Assembly: GCF_016921115.1 (NCBI RefSeq)
Contig: NZ_JAFFZS010000001.1
Span: forward strand, 1-64,000
Origin: Streptomyces actuosus
GTDB lineage: Bacteria > Actinomycetota > Actinomycetes > Streptomycetales > Streptomycetaceae
Direction: 5' to 3'
Length of the DNA: 64,000 nt
Program-made: the position numbers and the translations under genes
The notes under the pieces: model-generated
Databases searched by the model: none
What the model was told of the DNA's origin: nothing
What the model saw: only the letters and a program-made list of their open reading frames with translations
Shown: one piece after another, positions 53,797 through 63,569 of the stretch
Layout: every line of letters begins with the position of its first letter
Numbering within the stretch: the first letter of the stretch is position 1

Positions 53797-55275
53797 ATGG
53801 GACGGGACGTCCCGGCGCTGGTGTTCAGCCGTGAGGACCGCCGCCGGTACCGGATCAAGATGCAGCAGTGCCTGGAGACCCTCGCCCAGATGCTGCGCGA
53901 GGCGAGGTTCGAGTCCGAGCGGCCCCAGGTCGGCCTCGAGATCGAGCTGAATCTGGTCGACGACCGCGCCCTGCCGGCGATGGCCAACAGCGACGTGCTG
54001 GAAGCGATCGCCGACCCCGCCTGGTCGACCGAGCTCGGGCGGTTCAACCTGGAGATCAACGTGCCGCCCCGGCGGCTGACGGCCGGCGGGCCCGACGCCT
54101 GGGAGGCGGAGATCCGGGCCGCGCTCAACCACGCCGAGAAGCGAGCCGGGTCGATCGGCACGCACCTGATCATGATCGGTGTGCTGCCGACCCTGCGGCA
54201 GGAGGACGTCGGCGCCGCCGCATTGTCGGAGAACCCGCGGTACCACCTGCTCAACGACCAGATCTTCGCGGCCCGCGGCGAGGACCTGCACATCGAGATC
54301 GACGGCGCGGACCGGCTGCGCACCTACGCCGACACGATCACCCCCGAGGCCGCCTGCACCAGCACCCAGTTCCATCTCCAGGTCTCCCCCGCGGAGTTCG
54401 CGGACTACTGGAACGCCGCCCAGGCCATCGCCGGCATCCAGGTCGCGCTGGCGGCGAACTCCCCGTTCCTGTTCGGCAGGGAGCTGTGGCACGAGACCCG
54501 CATCCCGCTGTTCGAGCAGGCCACGGACACCCGACCGGAGGAGATCAAGGTGCAGGGAGTGCGTCCGCGGGTCTGGTTCGGGGAGCGGTGGGTCACCAGC
54601 GTCTTCGACCTGTTCGAGGAGAACCTGCGCTACTTCCCGGCGCTGCTGCCGATCTGCGACGAGGAGGACCCCGCCGACACGCTGGACCGGGGGGACGTCC
54701 CCGAACTGGGTGAACTCACCCTGCACAACGGCACGATCTACCGCTGGAACCGTCCCGTGTACGCCGTCACGGACGGCACCCCGCACCTGCGGGTGGAGAA
54801 CCGGGTACTGCCCGCCGGCCCCACGGTCGCCGACACCCTCGCCAACGGCGCCTTCTACTACGGCCTCACCCGGGCCCTGGTCGAGGAGGAGCGGCCGGTA
54901 TGGTCGAGGATGTCGTTCGCGGCGGCCGAGGACAACCTGCACAGCGCCGCACGCAACGGCATCGAGGCCCGGCTGTACTGGCCCGGGATGGGTGAGGTGC
55001 CGGTTCCCGAACTCGTACTGCGCCGTCTGCTGCCGCTGGCGCACCGGGGGCTGGAGCACTCCGGCATGGACGAGGCGTGGCGCGAGCCCCTGCTCGGCGT
55101 GATCGAGCAGCGCTGCGTCACCGCCCGTAACGGCGCGGTGTGGCAGAAGGAGGTCTTCCACCACCTCCTCGCCTCCGGCCACGCCGGTCGGCACGAGGCG
55201 CTGCGCCGCATGACGCAGTTGTACACCGATTACATGCACCTCAACGCTCCCGTGCACACCTGGCCCGTCGACTGA
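53797..55275 (+). CDS. Glutamate-cysteine ligase-family (GCS2/YbdK-like) carboxylate-amine ligase
   Basis: A 492-residue ATP-dependent ligase of the GCS2 family. The motif VGLEIELNLVD near residue 47 carries the metal-binding Glu residues, FNLEINVPP continues the sheet, and TSTQFHLQVSP and HLRVENRVLPAGPTVADTLANGAFYYGL are family signatures. Streptomycetes use mycothiol and not glutathione, so this branch probably makes a different gamma-glutamyl or carboxylate-amine bond. GGGAGGG lies 3 bases before ATG 53797. It is monocistronic and convergent with pgm. Confidence 0.9.
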   Translation: MGRDVPALVFSREDRRRYRIKMQQCLETLAQMLREARFESERPQVGLEIELNLVDDRALPAMANSDVLEAIADPAWSTELGRFNLEINVPPRRLTAGGPDAWEAEIRAALNHAEKRAGSIGTHLIMIGVLPTLRQEDVGAAALSENPRYHLLNDQIFAARGEDLHIEIDGADRLRTYADTITPEAACTSTQFHLQVSPAEFADYWNAAQAIAGIQVALAANSPFLFGRELWHETRIPLFEQATDTRPEEIKVQGVRPRVWFGERWVTSVFDLFEENLRYFPALLPICDEEDPADTLDRGDVPELGELTLHNGTIYRWNRPVYAVTDGTPHLRVENRVLPAGPTVADTLANGAFYYGLTRALVEEERPVWSRMSFAAAEDNLHSAARNGIEARLYWPGMGEVPVPELVLRRLLPLAHRGLEHSGMDEAWREPLLGVIEQRCVTARNGAVWQKEVFHHLLASGHAGRHEALRRMTQLYTDYMHLNAPVHTWPVD

Positions 55276-55438
55276 CGGGGCCGGCCCGGCCCGGTCCCGT
55301 CCTTCCGAGCGGCTCAGGCGGAGGAGGTGTCGGCCTGCCCGCCGGTCCTCGGCCGGGTTCGCGCCGTACCGGCGCCCTACGGCCCGGGTGACCGCGGCGG
55401 GCCCGGTCGGGCGCGGCCCCCGGTGCCGGGGTGTGCCG

Positions 55439-57079
<1,641 letters not shown>

Positions 57080-57244
57080 GCGCCCTCTCCTCCACACAGG
57101 TCATGCGTTCGTCGGCGATCTCATCTTCCTCCCTCCGGGGCGGAGATCCGCACCCTGCCCCCCGGTTCGTGCGGCCGGGGCGCGGCTGTGCCGGGCCTCT
57201 CGGAGGGGCGGGGGCGGCCCGGTACGGCACTCCCGGTACGGCAC

Positions 57245-57257
57245 TAGGGTGAACGGC
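57245..57257 (+). promoter_or_regulatory. Leaderless -10 element of the MOSC gene
   Basis: TAGGGT (57245-57250) ends 7 bases before ATG 57258, so transcription should begin at or next to the start codon. No ribosome site is present. Confidence 0.6.
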
Positions 57258-57764
57258 ATGACCGAGGTCGAGGTGGTGCAGTTGCTGGTGTCCCCGGCGC
57301 ACCGGCTGGCGGGGCGGCCCTCGGACGGGCTGCCGTCCGTGCCGGACGACCGGGTGCCGCGGGTGGAGGTGCGGCGCGGGCTGGGCCTGGTGGGCGACCG
57401 GTACTTCGGGCAGCCCGCGCACCGTGACGCGTCGGTGACCGTCATGGCCGCGGAGAACCTGCCCGTGGGCATCCGCGCCTCCGCCGATCTCCGGCACACG
57501 CGCCGCAACGTCCTGCTGCGCGGCGCCGACATCGATTCCCTGGTCGGTGCGACGTGCTTCCTCGACTGCGGCCAGGGGCCCGTGCTGTTCGCCGTGAACC
57601 GTCCCGCCCGCCCGTGTGCGTGGATGGACGTCACCGTCGGCCCGGGTGCGCAGCGCGCCCTGCGCGGCGGGGGCGGGGTGCGCTGCACCCCGCTGAGCGA
57701 CGGGGTGCTCGCGGTGGGGCCCGCGATGTTCCGCGTCCTGGAGCAACCGCCCGGGAGGGCATAG
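57258..57764 (+). CDS. MOSC-domain protein
   Basis: A 168-residue stand-alone MOSC (molybdenum cofactor sulfurase C-terminal) domain. Typical features are RGLGLVGDRYFGQPAHRDASVTVMAAENL, RHTRRNVLLRGADIDSLVGATCFL and the conserved cysteine in RPARPCAWMDV. MOSC proteins bind or hand over sulfur and molybdenum cofactor, or act in N-hydroxylated base reduction. The start at ATG 57258 follows a leaderless promoter. It is convergent with the MASE1 gene. Confidence 0.9.
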   Translation: MTEVEVVQLLVSPAHRLAGRPSDGLPSVPDDRVPRVEVRRGLGLVGDRYFGQPAHRDASVTVMAAENLPVGIRASADLRHTRRNVLLRGADIDSLVGATCFLDCGQGPVLFAVNRPARPCAWMDVTVGPGAQRALRGGGGVRCTPLSDGVLAVGPAMFRVLEQPPGRA

Positions 57765-57836
57765 CACCGCGGAGGGGCTGGGCGGGGTGATACCCGGGGT
57801 GCCCGTACCGGAGTGGTTCCGGCCCGGTGGGCCGCC

Positions 57837-58847
57837 TCATCGGTCCGGGCGAGCGGGCCCTTCGTCCTGTGTCGGGGTGCGCTCCGGTGAGGCGGCGTCC
57901 GTGGCGGTGAGGTGTTCGAGCACCTCGGCCAGTTCCTGGCAGGCACGTTGCACGGAGCGGCGGGTGTTCTGCTGCTCGGTGATGAGGGCGGACAGCAGGA
58001 GTGCCGTCAGAGCCATCGACCCGTTGAAGGCCTGGAGCTTGATCATCACCTGGACGTGGCTCAGATCCTGGAAGGCTCCCGTGCCGTCGGTCGCGACGAC
58101 GGTGATCAGGACGGAGGCCGCCAGCGCGCACAGGACGCTGCCCGCGAGCTGGAAACGCAGCGCCGCCCAGATCAGCAGCGGGTAGATGAGGAACATCAGG
58201 CTGAGCGTGCTGTAGGCGGCGATCGGCACGAGGCAGCAGACGGCGAGCAGCAGGGCGAGCGCCTCCGGCCAGCGGGACAGCCGCAGGGGCAGGCGCACGC
58301 GGCCGAGGAGGATCAGGGCGGGGGTGACGATCAGGACGCCCATGGCGTCGCCCACCCACCAGCCCAGCCAGACCGCCCAGAAACTGCCGGGAGTGATCTT
58401 GTCCGTGAGGACGAGGAGGCCCGCACCCATGGTGGAGCTGATCAGCATGGCCCCGAGGGCGCCCAGGAACACCAGGGCCAGGCCGTCTCTCAGCCGGTTC
58501 ATCGCAAGGCGGAAGCCCACACGGCGGAGCATGAGGTAGGCGCAGACGGGGGCGGCGGTGTTGCCGACGACCGTACCGATCACGGCGGGGCTGAGCGGTG
58601 CGATCGACGCGATCACCAGCAGGACGCCGAGGGAGATGCCGGGCCAGACGCGCAGCCCGAGGAAGAGCAGGGCGGCCACGGCCACCCCGGTCGGGGGCCA
58701 GATGGGGGAGAACACCGCGCCCTCGACGGTGAGCTCTTCCAGGAGTCCGAGCCGCCCGGCCAGGTAGTAGGCGCCTGCGACGGCCAGCATCTGGGCGACG
58801 AGGGCGAGAGCCCGGCGCTGGTCCTGCGTAGCCTCCACAGCTGCCAT
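57837..58847 (-). CDS. MASE1-domain integral membrane sensor without output domain
   Basis: A 336-residue protein with about eight membrane helices forming a MASE1 domain: VEGAVFSPIWPPTGVAVAALLFLG, VWPGISLGVLL, VVGNTAAPVCAYLMLRR and WAVWLGWWVGDAMGVLIVTPALIL are typical. A short coiled segment follows (QNTRRSVQRACQELAEVLEHL), then a polar tail. MASE1 is normally joined to a kinase, GGDEF or PP2C module; here the PP2C-type phosphatase is encoded by the gene just upstream (60 bp away) on the same strand. The pair may be a split sensor-phosphatase system. Confidence 0.88.
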   Translation of the reverse strand: MAAVEATQDQRRALALVAQMLAVAGAYYLAGRLGLLEELTVEGAVFSPIWPPTGVAVAALLFLGLRVWPGISLGVLLVIASIAPLSPAVIGTVVGNTAAPVCAYLMLRRVGFRLAMNRLRDGLALVFLGALGAMLISSTMGAGLLVLTDKITPGSFWAVWLGWWVGDAMGVLIVTPALILLGRVRLPLRLSRWPEALALLLAVCCLVPIAAYSTLSLMFLIYPLLIWAALRFQLAGSVLCALAASVLITVVATDGTGAFQDLSHVQVMIKLQAFNGSMALTALLLSALITEQQNTRRSVQRACQELAEVLEHLTATDAASPERTPTQDEGPARPDR

Positions 58848-58907
58848 CAGACACCTGCGGCGCCCGGTCGGCGAGGCGAGCGGGCCGCGGTCCGCGCCGT
58901 GACCGGT

Positions 58908-59969
58908 TCAGGCGCCGTCCCGGCCGGTGGCTGCGTCGCTGCCGTCCCGGGAAGCCGGGCCCGCGGCGCCCTCCGGCGTGTCTTGCAGCCCGTCCCGGGC
59001 GTCTCCGCCGTCTTCCCCGTCCCCGCCGTCTCGGCCATCAGGGTTGTCCGTGCCGGGATGGCCGCCCTCGGGGCGTGGCGTGTCCCGGCCGCCGGGACCG
59101 GTGGGCGTGCCAGGGCCGTCATGGGTGGGCGGCGCGTTCCGCATGTCCTCGTCCTGGCCGTCGTGGCCGATGACGAGGACGGCCGCGTCGTCCGCGTGTC
59201 CGACGCGCTCGGCGCCCTTGATGACGGCCGCGGCGAGCGAGGAAGCCTCCAGGCCGGCGACGGCGGCGACGCCGGCCAGCCGCACCACCTGGTCCAGTCC
59301 CTCGTCGAGATTCATGGACGGCCCCTCGACGACACCGTCCGTGACCAGCACGAAGACCCCGCCCGTGGTGAGCCGGTGGCGGGTGACCGGGTAGGGCGTG
59401 CCCGCCGCGACGCCCAGGGGAGGTCCGGTCTCGTCGTCGGTGATGCCGGACCGGCCGTCGGCCGTGGCCCACACACACGGAATGTGTCCGGCGCGGGCGC
59501 TCTCCAGGAGGCCGGTGGCCGGGTCGAGCCGCATGAAGGTGCAGGTGGCGAAGAGGTCGGTGCCGAGGGCGAGCAGCAGCTCGTTGGTGCGGGCCAGCAG
59601 GTCGCCGGGGTCTCCGGTGACGGAGGCCAGCGCGCGCAGGCCGACCCTGACCTGGCCCATGAAGGCGGCGGCCTCGATGTTGTGCCCCTGGACGTCGCCG
59701 ATGGAGAGCCCTATCCGGCCGTCGGGCAGCCGGAAGGCGTCGTACCAGTCACCGCCGACGCTCAGACCGTGGGTGGCCGGCGTGTAGCGCACGGCCAGAT
59801 GGAAGCCGTCGGCGGCAGGCAGGTCCCGCGGGAGCATGCCGCGCTGGAGGGCGATCGCCAGTTCGACCTGGGAGCGCTGGAGCTCGGCACGCTCACGTGC
59901 CTGGGCGGTCAGCGCGCCGAGCCTGGCGAGCAGCTCGTCGCCGTCGTCCGGCGGACGCGTGCGGGACAT
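58908..59969 (-). CDS. SpoIIE/RsbU-type PP2C serine phosphatase
   Basis: A 353-residue protein. A short helical linker (ERAELQRSQVELAIALQRGML) leads into a SpoIIE domain (about 50-265): HGLSVGGDWYDAFRLPDGRIGLSIGDVQGHNIEAAAFM holds the metal-binding Asp residues, FVLVTDGVVEG follows and GHADDAAVLVI ends it. The last ~85 residues are a low-complexity Gly/Asp/Pro/Arg tail. Such phosphatases dephosphorylate anti-sigma antagonists and so control stress sigma factors. GGAG lies 6 bases before ATG 59969. It is in an operon with the MASE1 gene. The preceding gap (59970-60245) shows no supported gene. Confidence 0.9.
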   Translation of the reverse strand: MSRTRPPDDGDELLARLGALTAQARERAELQRSQVELAIALQRGMLPRDLPAADGFHLAVRYTPATHGLSVGGDWYDAFRLPDGRIGLSIGDVQGHNIEAAAFMGQVRVGLRALASVTGDPGDLLARTNELLLALGTDLFATCTFMRLDPATGLLESARAGHIPCVWATADGRSGITDDETGPPLGVAAGTPYPVTRHRLTTGGVFVLVTDGVVEGPSMNLDEGLDQVVRLAGVAAVAGLEASSLAAAVIKGAERVGHADDAAVLVIGHDGQDEDMRNAPPTHDGPGTPTGPGGRDTPRPEGGHPGTDNPDGRDGGDGEDGGDARDGLQDTPEGAAGPASRDGSDAATGRDGA

Positions 59970-60245
59970 GGATCACTCCGGCAGGACATGTGCCCGTCGT
60001 CAGGGCGGACCCCGTCTTGGACATAACCCCGGATTCTGCTTTGAGAGGATGATAGCCACCCGAAGGTGACGGCGGACATCCGTGCAGCTGGGGCCGGGCG
60101 ACGGGTCGGTGCCCTCCAGCGCCCTTCCGGGCCCCGGTGAGGATCGCCCGCTCGAGGACCCCGGCCTCGCGCTCCCGCAGCACGCGGTCGACCTCGTACT
60201 GCCGGCACCCGGACACCGGCGGCCGGGTCGCCGGGCGGGCCGCGC

Positions 60246-61127
60246 TCAGCCCAGCACGCGCAGGGCCCCGGGCAGCACCCTGGCCGTGACCGGGAGGGCG
60301 GCGTCGACCTCGCCGTCGGCGCCGTAGGGGACGGCTCGGTCGGCCTCGATGCGGATCTCCTCGGCCCGCAGGATCCGCACCTGCGGACGGTGCACGTGGG
60401 CGCCGGTGTCGAGGTCGTTCATGAGGGAGAAGAACAGGCGCCGGGGCGCCTCGGCGATCAGGACGACGTCCAGCAGTCCGTCGTCGATACGGGCGTCCGG
60501 GGCGATGAGGCGTCCGGAGCCGTAGTAGCCGGAGTTGGCCGCCACCGCGGTGTAACCGCGGTGGAGGTGCTCCTCGCCGTCGAGGGTGAGCCGGTAGCGC
60601 GCGGCACGCCAGCCGGTGACCGCGCGCAGGCCGCCGAGGTAGTAGGAGGCGGAGCCGCGCAGCAGACGGGCGCGGTTGGCGTGGAGGTTGGCGAGCGCGT
60701 CGACACCGGCGTAGACGCTGCCGAGCACGACGGTGCGGTCGTGCACGGCGGAGGTGACCTCGATGGTGTCGACGGACCGCGGATCGGCGTGCAGCAGCAC
60801 CTCGGCCAGGGCCTGGGCGTCGGCGGGCAGCCCCAGGGCGCGGGCGAAGTCGTTGCCGCGGCCCGCGGGGACGAGGCCGAGCACCGCGCCGGTGCCGCTG
60901 AGGGCGCCGCCGATCGCGCCGGCCATGCCGTCACCGCCGACGGCGAGGACCACGCGGCCCTGCTCCCCGGCCTCGCGGGCGACCTGCCGGGCGTGGTCGA
61001 GGCTGCGGCTGTAGGCGGTCTCCAGCTCGGCGCCGGCCTCGCGCAGCAGCCGCGCCACGCCGAGCAGCGCGGCGGCTCCGGCGGATGCCCCCGCCGTGGG
61101 GTTGACGACCGCGGTGAACTGTCGCAT
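60246..61127 (-). CDS. Diacylglycerol kinase-family lipid kinase
   Basis: A 293-residue DAGK_cat protein. Nucleotide-binding elements are FTAVVNPTAGA at the start, VLAVGGDGMAGAIGGAL (the GGDGT-like motif, with Met for Thr) and GLVPAGRGNDFARALGLP. The C-terminal beta domain ends ADRAVPYGADGEVDAALPV, in which DGE is conserved. It phosphorylates a lipid such as diacylglycerol or sphingosine-like molecules. GGAGG lies 8 bases before ATG 61127. It is 165 bp downstream of the alkyl-DHAP-synthase-like gene on the same strand, suggesting a shared lipid pathway. Confidence 0.92.
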   Translation of the reverse strand: MRQFTAVVNPTAGASAGAAALLGVARLLREAGAELETAYSRSLDHARQVAREAGEQGRVVLAVGGDGMAGAIGGALSGTGAVLGLVPAGRGNDFARALGLPADAQALAEVLLHADPRSVDTIEVTSAVHDRTVVLGSVYAGVDALANLHANRARLLRGSASYYLGGLRAVTGWRAARYRLTLDGEEHLHRGYTAVAANSGYYGSGRLIAPDARIDDGLLDVVLIAEAPRRLFFSLMNDLDTGAHVHRPQVRILRAEEIRIEADRAVPYGADGEVDAALPVTARVLPGALRVLG

Positions 61128-61232
61128 CGGTGCTGCCTCCGGGGCTGACGGGACCGTGCCGGTGATGGATGGGCGGTGACGGACGGACGGTGTACGGGTG
61201 GTGACGTGCCGGTGCTGACCTGCGGGCGGGGG

Positions 61233-61270
61233 CCTGCGGGCCGTGACCTGCGGGCCGTGACCTGCGGGTG
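61233..61270 (+). repeat. 14-bp tandem repeat, about 2.6 copies
   Basis: CCTGCGGGCCGTGA occurs at 61233-61246 and 61247-61260, followed by a partial third copy. The array lies between the lipid kinase and the FAD-oxidase gene. Confidence 0.9.
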
Positions 61271-61292
61271 GTGGCGGACGGGGACCGGGGGC

Positions 61293-62888
61293 TCAGTCGG
61301 CCGGGAGGAGGACCCCGGGGTTGAGCAGACCCGCCGGGTCCAGGCGGTGCTTGACCGCCTGGAGCGCGGCGACGCCGAGCTCCCCGGCCTCGCGCAGGTA
61401 CCAGTCGCGGTGGTCGGTGCCCACGCCGTGATGGTGGCTGATCGTGCCGCCGGCGGCCAGGATCGCCTCGTTGGCGGCGTGCTTGGCGTGCTCCCAGTGG
61501 GGGACGGGGTCCTTGCCCTGGGCGGAGACCACGGTGAAGTACAGCGAGGCCCCGTTCTCGTACACGTGGGAGATGTGGCACATGACCAGTGGCGGTGTCC
61601 CGGCGGCGGTCAGGGTGCCGGTCAGCGCGCCGCGGACGGCGGCGTAGAGGGCGGGGACCCGGGACCAGAAGGCCGCCGTCTCCAGGGTCTCGGCGAACGC
61701 ACCGGCGTCCAGCAGGGAGTCGCGCAGGTACGGCGCGGAGTAGCGGCCCTCGGCCCAGCGGTGTCCGGGATCGTCGCCGAGGGGGGTGCCACCGCACGCG
61801 CTCAGGACGGCGGCGGCCTGCTCGCGGCGGAGCGCGGTGTCCTCCTCGGTGCCCTCGAAGCCGACGACCGCCATGCAGCCGGCCTCCTGCGGCGTGCCGG
61901 CGGAACCGATGGCCTCGGGCTGGGCGAGCCCGATGAGGGTCTCGGTCTCGTCGGACAGGCGCAGCACGGTGGGGCGCGGGCCGTCCTGGGCGAGCCGGCG
62001 CAGGGCGGCGGCGCCGGTGTCGAAGGAGGCGAAGCGCCAGCCCTCGTAGCGGCGGGACTGGGGCCGCGGCCGGATGCGCACGGTCACGGAGGTGATGACA
62101 CCGAACGCGCCCTCGGAACCGAGCAGCAGCTGGCGCAGGTCGGGTCCGGCGGCGGAACGCGGGGCCCGGCCGCTGTCGAGGGTGCCTGCGGGGGTGGCGA
62201 GGGTGAGGCCGAGCACCATCTCGTCGAAGCGGCCGTAGCCCGCGGAGGCCTGGCCGCTGGAACGGGTGGCGGCGAATCCGCCGATGGTGGCCCACTCGTA
62301 GGACTGGGGGAAGTGGCCGAGGGTGAAACCGTGCTCGGCGAGCAGCGCCTCGGCCTGAGGGGCGCGCAGACCTGGTTGCAGGGTGGCGGTGCGGGAGACC
62401 GGGTCCAGGGCGAGCAGCCGGTCCATGCGGCGCAGGTCGAGTGCGACGAAGGGGCGCGCGCGGGCCGGGGCGAGTCCGCCGACGACGGAGGTGCCGCCGC
62501 CGAAGGGGACGAGCGCGAGGCCGTGCTCGGAGCAGGCCCCGAGGACGGCGAGCACCTCGTCGTGCGTGGCGGGCAGCACGACGGCCTCGGGAACGTCGTC
62601 GACGTCGCCCCGGCGGATGCGCAGCAGATCGGGCGTGGACTTGCCGCGGGTGTGCCGGACTCGGGTCTCGGGGTCGGTGCGCACGTGGTCCGATTCGCCG
62701 AGCGCGGCGATCAGGGCCGCGTGCGCGGCCTCGGTCAGCCGCGGCTCGGGGACGGTGATGTCCCCCAGGGCGAGCGGTTCAGCCGTGCTCGGCGCGACGC
62801 CCAGCAGGTCGCGCAGCAGTCCGGTCACCGTCTCGGGCAGGGGCGCGGCCTTGGCGGGGTCGCCCCAGCCGTTCCACAGCATGTCCAT
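61293..62888 (-). CDS. FAD-binding oxidase, alkyldihydroxyacetonephosphate synthase-like
   Basis: A 531-residue VAO/PCMH-type flavoprotein. The FAD domain shows VVLPATHDEVLAVLGACSEHGLALVPFGGGTSVVGGL and ATIGGFAATRSSGQASAGYGRFDEMVLG. The C-terminal part with SHVYENGASLYFT and GGTISHHHGVGTDHRDWY holds the His tract typical of alkyl-DHAP synthase, the enzyme that creates the ether bond of ether lipids. ATG 62888 gives MDMLWNGWGDP, the usual start of this family. It is divergent from TetR-glpD and probably regulated by that TetR. Confidence 0.92.
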   Translation of the reverse strand: MDMLWNGWGDPAKAAPLPETVTGLLRDLLGVAPSTAEPLALGDITVPEPRLTEAAHAALIAALGESDHVRTDPETRVRHTRGKSTPDLLRIRRGDVDDVPEAVVLPATHDEVLAVLGACSEHGLALVPFGGGTSVVGGLAPARARPFVALDLRRMDRLLALDPVSRTATLQPGLRAPQAEALLAEHGFTLGHFPQSYEWATIGGFAATRSSGQASAGYGRFDEMVLGLTLATPAGTLDSGRAPRSAAGPDLRQLLLGSEGAFGVITSVTVRIRPRPQSRRYEGWRFASFDTGAAALRRLAQDGPRPTVLRLSDETETLIGLAQPEAIGSAGTPQEAGCMAVVGFEGTEEDTALRREQAAAVLSACGGTPLGDDPGHRWAEGRYSAPYLRDSLLDAGAFAETLETAAFWSRVPALYAAVRGALTGTLTAAGTPPLVMCHISHVYENGASLYFTVVSAQGKDPVPHWEHAKHAANEAILAAGGTISHHHGVGTDHRDWYLREAGELGVAALQAVKHRLDPAGLLNPGVLLPAD

Positions 62889-62955
62889 GGTCGTCGTCCT
62901 CACCGGTCGGTCCGAGGGGTTTGCGTCGTGCGGGCCCCGCGGCGGCGTCGGGGCG

Positions 62956-62988
62956 TTACACTGTGACACATGACGCCTATTCGTCACA
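62956..62988. promoter_or_regulatory. Promoter/operator between ADPS-like gene and TetR
   Basis: TACACT (62957-62962) ends 7 bases before ATG 62970, giving a leaderless TetR transcript. It is embedded in GTTACACTGTGAC, a 13-base dyad with one mismatch. A TGTGAC (62962-62967)/GTCACA (62983-62988) repeat extends into the gene. These are candidate sites for TetR autoregulation and control of the divergent flavoprotein gene. Confidence 0.55.
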
Positions 62989-63569
62989 AGGACTCGGAGA
63001 GCGATCCGGTGCTCGACGCGGTGCGCGACTGCGTGCTGGCGGTCGGCGTGCGCCGCACCACCCTGACCGACGTGGCGCGCCGCGCCGGCGTGTCCCGGAT
63101 GACGCTGTACCGGCGCTGGCCCGATGTGCGCTCCCTGGTCGGCGACCTGATGACGCGCGAGTGGGTCGACGTCGCCACCCGGGCCATGCCCGAGCGCCGA
63201 CCGGGTGTCGACGCACGCACGCTGATCGTCGACGGGCTGGTCTCAGGGGTCGCCGCCTTCCGTGAGCATCCGCTCTTCCGCAAGATCGTCGACGTCGATC
63301 CGGAGCTGCTGCTGCCCTATGTGCTGGACCGGCGCGGGGCGAGCCAGGAGGCGCTGCTCGGGCTGCTCGCCCAAGCCCTGGAAGAGGGCCGTGCCGACGG
63401 ATCCGTGCGCGCCGGGCACACCGAGCGGCAGGCCCGGTCCCTGCTGCTGGTCGTGCAGTCCTTCACCCTGTCCCTGCGGACCATGACCGACGAGGAGGAC
63501 GCCGAGCTGAGCACCCCGGCCTTCCTCGACGAACTGCGGTCCCTTCTCGAGAGGACCCTCGCACCATGA
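62970..63569 (+). CDS. TetR-family regulator of a glycerolipid gene group
   Basis: A 199-residue TetR protein. HTH: VLAVGVRRTTLTDVARRAGVSRMTLYRRWPDVRSLVGDLM. The C-terminal helical domain includes FREHPLFRKIVDVDPELLLPYVLDRRG, as in regulators found beside GlpD/ADPS genes in actinomycetes. ATG 62970 overlaps a leaderless-type promoter. Its stop overlaps the next start (ATGA at 63566-63569), so it is coupled to glpD. Confidence 0.92.
   Translation: MTPIRHKDSESDPVLDAVRDCVLAVGVRRTTLTDVARRAGVSRMTLYRRWPDVRSLVGDLMTREWVDVATRAMPERRPGVDARTLIVDGLVSGVAAFREHPLFRKIVDVDPELLLPYVLDRRGASQEALLGLLAQALEEGRADGSVRAGHTERQARSLLLVVQSFTLSLRTMTDEEDAELSTPAFLDELRSLLERTLAP

Noticed and set aside
59893..60216. A 107-residue minus-strand frame beginning MSGCRQYEVDRVLREREAGV
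   Set aside because: The first 30 residues look protein-like, but the rest overlaps the start of the phosphatase gene, no ribosome site is seen and no family is recognised.
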